From an uncultured Rubrivivax sp. (GTDB taxonomy: Bacteria > Pseudomonadota > Gammaproteobacteria > Burkholderiales > Burkholderiaceae_C): a stretch of 7,856 bases of DNA. Shown piece after piece: positions 1 through 5,646 of this stretch (within the stretch, counting starts at the first letter, position 1; each line of letters starts with the position of its first letter). The stretch covers positions 1 to 7,856 of the forward strand of contig CALJUI010000039.1 of the NCBI GenBank assembly GCA_937975735.1. The letters are read 5' to 3'. The translations under genes and the position numbers were made by a program. The notes under the pieces were generated by a model. That model was not told the origin of the DNA, made no database searches, and worked only from the letters and a program-made list of their open reading frames with translations.

Positions 1-301
1 CGCGCGTGCGCTCGTCGAGCATCGGCGCCGGCGTCGCGGTCAGCGCCGCGACGACGCCGTCGCGCGCGACCGGATCGCCGGACCGCAGCGCGATGCGCTC
101 GAGCCGGCCGCCGAGCGGCGCGGCGATCAGGTAGCGGTCGCGCAAGCGGGTGCGCGCGTCCTCGTCGATCGTGGTCTCGAAGTCGCCGCGGTCGACGCGC
201 GCAGTCTCGACCTCGGTCGGACGCGGCGCGAAGGCCCAGGCCATCAGCGCCACCACGGCGACGACGGCGGTGCCGCCCAGGATCAGCGTCCTCTTGTTCA
301 T
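1..301 (-). CDS. Periplasmic adaptor (HlyD/RND-type membrane fusion protein) of an ABC exporter, 3' end missing
   Basis: My own translation of the minus strand gives 100 residues from ATG at 301-299 before the window edge, so the gene is partial at its C-terminus. Residues 1-4 (MNKR) are basic and about 5-24 form one hydrophobic helix, as expected for an inner-membrane anchor or uncleaved signal. The following stretch (about residues 29-90, including VDRGDFETTIDED and APLGGRLERIALRSGDPV) resembles the first beta-strand and lipoyl/biotinyl-like half-motif of HlyD/AcrA-family adaptors. Such proteins bridge an inner-membrane pump and an outer-membrane TolC-type channel. The start codon lies one base after the permease stop (TGA-G-ATG) and has a good Shine-Dalgarno, so it is co-translated with the ATPase and permease upstream. 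No TolC-like gene is visible; it could lie beyond the left edge. The family is fairly sure; the substrate is unknown. Confidence 0.85.
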   Translation of the reverse strand, partial: MNKRTLILGGTAVVAVVALMAWAFAPRPTEVETARVDRGDFETTIDEDARTRLRDRYLIAAPLGGRLERIALRSGDPVARDGVVAALTATPAPMLDERTR

Positions 302-302
302 C

Positions 303-2675
303 TCACTCCCTCGTCTTCAGTGCGGACACCATGTCCAGCCGGTCGACCCGCCGGCGCACCACCAGCGCGCTGGCCACGCCGGCGGCCATCACGCACAGCG
401 CCGCGAAGGCGTAGGTGCGCGGCCGGATCACCACCGGGAAGAAGAACTGGTCGCTCTTCAACGCGCCGACCAGCCCGTGCACCAGCGCCCAGCCCAGCAC
501 CATGCCCAGCGGCAGCGCGACGGCGATGATCAGCAGCAGTTCGCCGAGCAGCAGCCCGGAGACCTCGGCGCGGGTGAAGCCGAGCACGCGCAGGCTGGCC
601 AGCTCCCAGGTGCGCTCGGCGAGCGCGATGCGCGCATTGTTGTAGACCACGCCGACCGCGATGACGCTGGCGAACAGCGTCAGCACCGTGCTCATGATGC
701 GGATGTTGCGTGCGCTCAACTCCTCCATGTTGCGCAGCATCGTCGCCTTGCTGAAGGCGCCGGCCAACCGCGGCAGCGCGCGGGTGGCGGCCAGCAGCGC
801 CGGCTCGAGGCCGCGCTCGACCGACACCGCGAAGCCGGTCGACAGGTCGCCCTCGCCGAGCGCGCGGTTCAGCGCCGGTCGGTTCATGTAGGCGTTCAGG
901 CCCATCATCTCGCGCGCCGTGCCCTGCACCGGCAACCACAGCGTGCGGGGGCGGCCCTCGAGCACCTCGACCTGCACCAGGTCGCCGACCCGCAGCCCGA
1001 GCTTGTCGGCGAGCCGGTCGGTCAGCAGCAGGCCGTCGCCGTCGAGCGTCGATTCGCGGCCATCGACGTCGATCGTGCGGAACAGCTCCGGCCGCGCCGG
1101 GTGGCCGCGCAGCTGCACGCGCTCGCGCCGGTGGCCGTTGACCAGCGCGACCGCCACGTAGCGCGTCGACTCGACCTGGGTCACGCCGGGCAGGCGCGCA
1201 ACCTCATGGCGGGCCGCGTCGGGCACCGGCTCGATGGTCCACAGCGCGACGTCGTTGCGCATCGCGAGCGAGAACTGGGTGTCGACGATGACCTCGATCG
1301 CGTCGCGGAAGAAGTTGCCCATCACGACGATGGCCACCGCCGCCGCGACGCCGGCCACCGACAAGGTGCTGCGCCAGGGACGCCGCTCGAGCTGGCGCAG
1401 GATCATGCGCGCGACCGTGCCCAGCCGCCGCACGCCCAGCCGCTCGAGCAACGTCGGCCGGAAGTGGCCCGGCGCCGGCGGACGCATCGCCTCGGCGGGC
1501 GCCAGCCGCACCGTCGCGGCGATCGCGCTCAGCGTGCCGGCCAGCGCGGTCAGCAGGGTCAGCCCGGCGCCGACCAGCACCAGCGACGGCGCCATCACGT
1601 GCTCGAAGCGCGGGAAGCGGAAGAACTCCGCGTACAGCCCGAGCAGCGCGGTGCCGAGCCAGCGCCCGAGGCCCAGGCCGATCAGCAGTCCGACCGCGAC
1701 GATCACGCCGACCAGCTTCAGGTAGTGCGCCGCGATCGTGCGGTTCGGGTAGCCCAGCGCCTTCAGCGCGGCGATCTGCTCGCGCTGCGTCGCGACCAGG
1801 CGCGAGATCACGACGTTGAGCAAGAAGGCGGCCACCGCGAGGAAGATCGCCGGCATCACCGTGCCCAGGGTGCGCTGCTCGGCGATCTCCTGGTCGAGCA
1901 TCACGTGCGAGGTCTGCTCGTCGCGGCCGGTCACTTCGCGGCCGCCGTAGGGCGACAGCACCCGCGCCAGTGCGGCGGCGGTGGCCACCGGGTCGGCGCC
2001 GGGCGCGAGCTTGACCGCGACACGGTTGAACGCGCCGTGCATGTCCCAGGCCGCGTCGAGCGCCTCCCCGTCGACCCAGAACACGCCGTAGCCGCGCTGG
2101 TCCGGCATGCCCCACAGGCCGGCGAAGATGTGCTCGGGCGACAGGGCGACGGCGCCGACCTGCAGCGCGCGCAGCTTGCCGTTGATCAGCGCCTGCAACC
2201 GCGCGCCGGGCGCCAGGCCGTGCGCGATCGCGAACGACTCCGACACCCAGGCCGGCAGCGCGCCGTCGGGCAGCGGCGCGCCCGGTCCGCCGTCGGGCCG
2301 GCCCGCGCGCAGCGTCACCCGGTTCATCCGCAGCGGCTGCACGCGCGGCACGCCGATCAGGTGGCCGGTGATCGGGTCGTCGACCCCGGGCAGCTCGATC
2401 CGCACCGGGAACTCGGTCGTGGTCTGCACGTCGGCCACGCCGGGCACCGCGCGCAGCACCGCCTCCAGCGCGTTCGGCGCGCGCTTGACGCGGGCGAACA
2501 GCTCGGCGTAGCGGCCGCTGGCGTAGAAGCGGTCGCGCGCGAGCTCGAGCGAATCGACCGCCGACAAGGTCGTCACGAATCCGGCGATGCCGCTGGCCAC
2601 CACCAGCGCGATCGTCAGCGCCTGGCTCCACATCGTGACCAGGTCGCGCAGCAGTTTGCGATCGAGCGCCTTCAT
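303..2675 (-). CDS. ABC exporter permease with two FtsX/MacB-type halves (790 aa)
   Basis: This is the inner-membrane permease of a type VII (MacB/LolCDE/FtsX superfamily) ABC system. Hydrophobic segments are seen at about residues 18-38, 272-292, 321-345, 364-388, 436-454, 658-680, 704-730 and 752-773. The protein therefore looks like a tandem duplication: one helix, a 200-230-residue extracytoplasmic domain (39-271 and 455-657) and three helices, repeated twice. Both halves carry the FtsX-core signature after their second helix: TQREQIAALKALGYPNRT at 296-313 and AERTWELASLRVLGFTRA at 686-703. Length and layout fit the long 'FtsX-like permease' proteins rather than single-half MacB or LolC. 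The ATG lies 6 nt after the ATPase stop, with only a weak GGA upstream, and the stop is 1 nt before the adaptor ATG, so all three form one operon. The family assignment is firm. The substrate cannot be read from the sequence; lipids, peptides or drugs are all possible by analogy. Confidence 0.93.
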   Translation of the reverse strand: MKALDRKLLRDLVTMWSQALTIALVVASGIAGFVTTLSAVDSLELARDRFYASGRYAELFARVKRAPNALEAVLRAVPGVADVQTTTEFPVRIELPGVDDPITGHLIGVPRVQPLRMNRVTLRAGRPDGGPGAPLPDGALPAWVSESFAIAHGLAPGARLQALINGKLRALQVGAVALSPEHIFAGLWGMPDQRGYGVFWVDGEALDAAWDMHGAFNRVAVKLAPGADPVATAAALARVLSPYGGREVTGRDEQTSHVMLDQEIAEQRTLGTVMPAIFLAVAAFLLNVVISRLVATQREQIAALKALGYPNRTIAAHYLKLVGVIVAVGLLIGLGLGRWLGTALLGLYAEFFRFPRFEHVMAPSLVLVGAGLTLLTALAGTLSAIAATVRLAPAEAMRPPAPGHFRPTLLERLGVRRLGTVARMILRQLERRPWRSTLSVAGVAAAVAIVVMGNFFRDAIEVIVDTQFSLAMRNDVALWTIEPVPDAARHEVARLPGVTQVESTRYVAVALVNGHRRERVQLRGHPARPELFRTIDVDGRESTLDGDGLLLTDRLADKLGLRVGDLVQVEVLEGRPRTLWLPVQGTAREMMGLNAYMNRPALNRALGEGDLSTGFAVSVERGLEPALLAATRALPRLAGAFSKATMLRNMEELSARNIRIMSTVLTLFASVIAVGVVYNNARIALAERTWELASLRVLGFTRAEVSGLLLGELLLIIAVALPLGMVLGWALVHGLVGALKSDQFFFPVVIRPRTYAFAALCVMAAGVASALVVRRRVDRLDMVSALKTRE
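306..312 (-). promoter_or_regulatory. Ribosome binding site of the adaptor gene
   Basis: The minus strand reads GAGGGAG just before the adaptor ATG. GAGG (312-309) ends 7 nt before the start codon. The site lies inside the last codons of the permease, which supports coupled translation and fixes the adaptor start at 301. Confidence 0.65.
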
Positions 2676-2681
2676 CGTCCG

Positions 2682-3428
2682 CTACCAGTCGAGCTCCGCG
2701 GAGGTGATGCGGGTGGTGTTGCGCTCGGTCTTCACCAGCCGTCCGTCGCCGAGATGCAGCACCCGGTCGGCCATGCCGGCGATGGCGGCGTTGTGCGTGA
2801 TCACCAGCGTCGTCGTGCCGATCTCGCGGTTGACGCGCTCGATGACCTCCAGCACGAGACGGCCGGTCTTGACGTCGAGCGCGCCGGTCGGCTCGTCGCA
2901 CAGCAGTACGTCCGGCTGCTTGACGATGGCGCGGGCGATCGCCACGCGCTGCTGCTCGCCGCCGGAGAGCTGGGCCGGGAAGTGATCGCGCCGCGGGGTC
3001 AGGCCGACGCGGTCGATCGCCTCGTCGATGTCCATCGGGTCCTTCGCGATGTCGGTGACCAGCGCGATGTTCTCGCGCACCGTCAGGCTCGGGATCAGGT
3101 TGTAGAACTGGAACACGAAGCCGACATGCTCGCGCCGGTAGGCGGTCAGCGCGGCCTCGCCGGCGCCGGACAGGCGGGTCGACCCGAAATGCAGTTCTCC
3201 TTCGGTGGGCACGTCCAGCCCGCCGAGGATGTTCAGCAGCGTCGACTTGCCGCTGCCCGAGGCGCCAAGCAGCACGACGAACTCGCCCCGCTCGATGTCG
3301 AGGTCGACCTCGCGCAAGGCCACCACCTCGACCTCGCCGGTGCGGTACACCTTGCGCAGCCCGCGGGCACGGAAGATCGGTTCGGCGGCATCGCTCACCG
3401 CCCCATTCTCGGCCGCCGCGCCGCGCAT
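2682..3428 (-). CDS. ABC transporter ATP-binding protein, LolD/MacB type (248 aa)
   Basis: This ATPase drives the neighbouring FtsX-type permease. All nucleotide-binding motifs are intact: Walker A GASGSGKST (55-63), Q-loop Q107 in FVFQFYNL, signature LSGGEQQR (154-161), Walker B VLLCDEP (174-180, catalytic E179), D-loop ALD (183-185) and H-loop H212. The FQFYNLIPSLTVREN stretch is typical of the LolD/MacB-B/FtsE branch. Length is slightly above the usual 220-240 because of an N-terminal extension. The ATG at 3428 has no recognisable Shine-Dalgarno. A GTG at 3398-3396 (residue 11, giving M-SDAAEPIFRARGL) would give a more typical family N-terminus and may be the real start. The gene begins 13 nt after the exonuclease stop (43 nt with the GTG start) and ends 6 nt before the permease ATG. 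The intergenic gap holds an FNR-like palindrome. Function as an ABC ATPase is certain; the substrate is unknown. Confidence 0.95.
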   Translation of the reverse strand: MRGAAAENGAVSDAAEPIFRARGLRKVYRTGEVEVVALREVDLDIERGEFVVLLGASGSGKSTLLNILGGLDVPTEGELHFGSTRLSGAGEAALTAYRREHVGFVFQFYNLIPSLTVRENIALVTDIAKDPMDIDEAIDRVGLTPRRDHFPAQLSGGEQQRVAIARAIVKQPDVLLCDEPTGALDVKTGRLVLEVIERVNREIGTTTLVITHNAAIAGMADRVLHLGDGRLVKTERNTTRITSAELDW

Positions 3429-3431
3429 GGC

Positions 3432-3445
3432 TTGACCGGAATCAA
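3432..3445 (-). promoter_or_regulatory. Candidate FNR/ANR-type operator upstream of the ABC exporter
   Basis: The minus strand reads TTGATTCCGGTCAA, matching the FNR-family consensus TTGAT-N4-ATCAA at 9 of 10 defined positions. It lies within a perfect 6-bp inverted repeat (GCTTGA/TCAAGC, 3430-3447). Such AT-containing half-sites are rare by chance in DNA this GC-rich. The site overlaps the last codons of the exonuclease and sits directly before the ATPase gene. A -10-like GAGAAT (3410-3405) is centred 31 bp downstream; a class II FNR promoter needs about 32. The predicted transcript start would then fall near 3398, at the alternative GTG start, implying a nearly leaderless mRNA or a site used for repression. 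Regulation by FNR, ANR or DNR is inference; no such regulator is in the window. Confidence 0.45.
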
Positions 3446-4464
3446 GCGGCCGCCGGCTCCTCGTCGGCGCCGTCGTCGCCGAACTCGGTGCGCAGGCTGC
3501 CCGCCTGCAGGCCCTGCTGCTGCAGCCAGCGCACCATCACCGCCTCCTGGCCGTGGGTGACGATGATCCGCTCGGCGCCGGTCGCGGCGATGGCCTGGTG
3601 CAGTCCGGGCCAGTCGGCGTGGTCGCTGAGCACGAAGCCGCGGTCGACGCCCTGGCGGCGGCGCGCGCCGCGCAGCTGCATCCAGCCGCTGGCGAAGCCG
3701 TCGCTGAACTCGCCCAGGCGCCGCGCCCAGCCGCTGCCGTGCACCGACGGCGGCGCGATCACGAGCGCGCGCCGCAGGTCGGGCGGATCATCGGCCTCGT
3801 CGATGCGCCGCGTCGGCGGCAGCGCGACGCCGGCGTCGCGATAGGCCTGGTTCAGCGACTCGACCGCGCCGTGCACGACGATCGGGCCGGTCGACGCATC
3901 GACCCCGGCGAGCAGGCGCTGCGCCTTGCCGAAGCTGTAGGCCAGCAGCAGGCTGGCGCGGCCAGCCTCGGCGTTGCCGCGCCACCACTGATCGACCTCG
4001 CCCAGCACCTCGGCCTGCGCGCGCCAGCGGTAGATCGGCAGGCCGAAGGTGCTCTCGGTGATGAAGCAGTCGCAGCGCACCGGCTCGAACGGTGTGCAAG
4101 TCGGGTTGTGGTCGCCGGCGCCGCTGACGAAGTAGTCGCCCGACGCCACCCAGACCTCGCCGCGGTGCTCGATGCGGACCTGCGCCGAGCCGAGCACGTG
4201 CCCGGCCGGGTGCAGGCTGACCAGCACCTCGCCGAGCGTCAGCGCCTCGCCGTAGGCCAGGGTCTGCAGCGTGATGTCGCCCAGCCGCGCCCGCAGCACG
4301 CCGGCGCTGTCGGTGTGCGCGAGGTAGGCCTGGTGGCCGCGGCGCGCGTGGTCGGCATGGGCGTGGGTGATCACCGCGCGCGCCACCGGGCGCCAGGGGT
4401 CGATGTGGAAGTCGCCGGCCGGGCAGTACAGGCCCTCCGGCGTGCGCACGACGAGATCAACCAT
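3442..4464 (-). CDS. Ligase-associated DNA exonuclease, metallo-beta-lactamase/beta-CASP fold (340 aa)
   Basis: The protein has a metallo-beta-lactamase core with HAHADH at 34-39 (the HxHxDH metal-binding motif), a second metal histidine in PAGHVLGS (H89), SGDYF with D110, ITESTFG (137 region, beta-CASP motif A), SDHADW (D281/H282) and VTHG (H304). The opening TPEGLYCPAGDFHIDPWRPV is characteristic of the family named 'putative exonuclease, DNA ligase-associated', related to mRNA 3'-end processing factors and predicted to act in DNA end processing or repair with an ATP-dependent ligase. Length is close to the family norm of about 330-340. The tail DDGADEEPAAA is a short acidic extension. The ATG lies inside the end of the patatin gene (8-nt overlap) with no Shine-Dalgarno in front, so it probably relies on translational coupling. 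Oddly, the gene that follows is an ABC ATPase rather than the expected DNA ligase. The family call is strong; nuclease activity is inferred from the family. Confidence 0.9.
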   Translation of the reverse strand: MVDLVVRTPEGLYCPAGDFHIDPWRPVARAVITHAHADHARRGHQAYLAHTDSAGVLRARLGDITLQTLAYGEALTLGEVLVSLHPAGHVLGSAQVRIEHRGEVWVASGDYFVSGAGDHNPTCTPFEPVRCDCFITESTFGLPIYRWRAQAEVLGEVDQWWRGNAEAGRASLLLAYSFGKAQRLLAGVDASTGPIVVHGAVESLNQAYRDAGVALPPTRRIDEADDPPDLRRALVIAPPSVHGSGWARRLGEFSDGFASGWMQLRGARRRQGVDRGFVLSDHADWPGLHQAIAATGAERIIVTHGQEAVMVRWLQQQGLQAGSLRTEFGDDGADEEPAAA

Positions 4465-5536
4465 CGCGGTGCGACAGGAAGGTCGCGGCGATGTCGAGCG
4501 TGCCGCGGCGGCCGACGTCGCGCCGGTGCGCGCGCAGCCAGCGATCGGCGGCGTCGCGGCCGAGCCCGTGCAGGCGCTGCAGGAAGCCGAGGTCGGTGTT
4601 GAGCTTGCTCGACGGCTGCAGAGGGTCCAGGCCCTCGTCGTCGGCGACCATGTGCAGGCGCAGCGCCTTGTAGCGGCCGGGATCGACGCGGCGCTCGCGC
4701 ACCAGGCGCTCGACGAAGTGGATCGCGCGCATCTCGGCCACCAGGCCGGCGTTGAAGGTGATCTCGTTGACCCGGTCGGCGATCTCCGCCGCCGTCGACG
4801 GCGTGACCGATCGGACCAGCGGGTTGATCTTGACCAGCAGCACGTCCATCGCGCGCGTCTCGTAGATCAGCGGCCACAGCGCCGGGTTGCCGCTGTAGCC
4901 GCCGTCCCAGTAGGGCTCGCCGTCGATCTCGACGGCGCGGAACAGCTGCGGCAGGCAGGCCGAGGCGAGCAGCGCGTCGATCGTCAGGTCCTCGCGGTGG
5001 AAGACCCTCGGCTGGCCGGTGTGCACCGCGGTGGCGGTGACGAACAGCGCCAGCGGCCCGTCGCGCAGCGCGTCCTCGTGCACGTGCCGCTGCAGCACCG
5101 CGCGCAACGGGTTGCGGCCGAGCAGGTCGAACTGGTAGGGGCTGACATTGCGCAGGAACTGCTGGCTCCAGGCATACCAGGGCAGCCGGTCGAGGTTGTA
5201 GGCGCCCAGCGGCAGCGCGTCGACGAAGGCCTGCCAGGGGTTGAACCATGCGGCCGCGCCCGGCGGCGTCTCGGCGTCGCTGCCGAAGCAGCCACGCACA
5301 CCGCCCACGTCGCGCCAGAACGCGCCCAGCGCGGCACGTGCCCCGTCGCGCCCGCCCTCGGCCCAGCCGCTGGCCAGCACCGCCGCGTTCAGCGCGCCCG
5401 CGCTGGTGCCGCTGATGCCGTCGATCGCCAGCGTCTCGTCCTCGAGCAGCCGATCGAGCACGCCCCAGGTGAACGCCCCGTGCGAGCCGCCGCCCTGCAG
5501 CGCCAGATCCACCGAAACGGACTTCGACTTCGCCAT
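4457..5536 (-). CDS. Patatin-like phospholipase (359 aa)
   Basis: Patatin-family lipid acyl hydrolases use a Ser-Asp dyad, and all elements are present: oxyanion loop GGGSHG (15-20), nucleophile elbow GTSAG with S45 (43-47), and DGGYSGNP with catalytic D211. No signal peptide is seen; the N-terminus MAKSKSVSVDLALQGGG goes straight into the first strand, so a cytoplasmic or injected location is more likely than a Sec-exported one. The same frame stays open far upstream, but that stretch runs out of frame through clsB and contains no family similarity, so I chose the ATG at 5536, which places the oxyanion loop near the N-terminus as in the family. The Shine-Dalgarno is weak (GGTG about 4 nt upstream). 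The gene overlaps the exonuclease start by 8 nt and is separated from clsB by 110 nt with a strong hairpin, so it likely begins a new transcript. The natural lipid substrate is unknown. Confidence 0.92.
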   Translation of the reverse strand: MAKSKSVSVDLALQGGGSHGAFTWGVLDRLLEDETLAIDGISGTSAGALNAAVLASGWAEGGRDGARAALGAFWRDVGGVRGCFGSDAETPPGAAAWFNPWQAFVDALPLGAYNLDRLPWYAWSQQFLRNVSPYQFDLLGRNPLRAVLQRHVHEDALRDGPLALFVTATAVHTGQPRVFHREDLTIDALLASACLPQLFRAVEIDGEPYWDGGYSGNPALWPLIYETRAMDVLLVKINPLVRSVTPSTAAEIADRVNEITFNAGLVAEMRAIHFVERLVRERRVDPGRYKALRLHMVADDEGLDPLQPSSKLNTDLGFLQRLHGLGRDAADRWLRAHRRDVGRRGTLDIAATFLSHRDG

Positions 5537-5606
5537 AGGCACCGATGATGCCCCAGCAAAGCCAAGCGGCCGCCATGGATCCGGCTCCGTCGGTCCATCG
5601 GCGGTG

Positions 5607-5642
5607 CCCCCTCGCGGGGGAAGCGCGCCAGCGCTTCGGGGG
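5607..5642. repeat. GC-rich double stem-loop after clsB (possible terminator or dispersed repeat)
   Basis: On the plus strand CCCCC-TCGC-GGGGG (5607-5620) forms one hairpin, and GAAGCGC-GCCA-GCGCTTC (5620-5637) forms a second perfect 7-bp stem with a 4-base loop. A further GGGGG (5638-5642) can pair with the first CCCCC as an alternative, closing one long stem around the second hairpin. The element begins 4-5 bases beyond the clsB stop on the minus strand. No T-run follows, so it is not a textbook intrinsic terminator, though it could act as an attenuator, an mRNA 3'-end stabiliser or a transcription barrier. I recall similar CCCCCTCG...GAAGCGC...CTTCGGGGG elements scattered between genes of Burkholderiales, but copy number cannot be tested here. 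The remaining 70 bases before the patatin ATG show no convincing sigma-70 promoter. Confidence 0.6.
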
Positions 5643-5646
5643 TGGG

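Noticed and set aside
1204..2901. A 565-codon minus-strand frame overlapping the permease.
   Set aside because: Low-complexity Arg/Ala/Gly product in a shifted frame. The permease frame has clear helices and FtsX signatures.
3430..3447. The GCTTGA/TCAAGC inverted repeat as an intrinsic terminator of the exonuclease gene.
   Set aside because: The stem is only 6 bp, A/T-containing, with no T-run after it; the FNR-type operator reading explains the spacing and sequence better.
150..3560. An uninterrupted plus-strand reading frame of 1136 codons antisense to the adaptor, permease, ATPase and exonuclease genes.
   Set aside because: Its product is dominated by H, R, Q, A, G and D with no domain or hydrophobic pattern. 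This is what the complement of GC-rich codons gives, and the minus-strand genes have full motif support.
4457..5536. Patatin as a CBASS-type defence effector (CapV-like).
   Set aside because: No nucleotide cyclase, ubiquitin-like or other defence gene is adjacent, and the neighbours look like ordinary chromosomal genes.
5537..5570. A sigma-54-like GG-N10-GC pattern (TTGGC...GGGGCA) before the patatin gene.
   Set aside because: Only the GG and GC dinucleotides and TTGGC fit; the -12 TTGC element is missing and such matches are common in GC-rich DNA.
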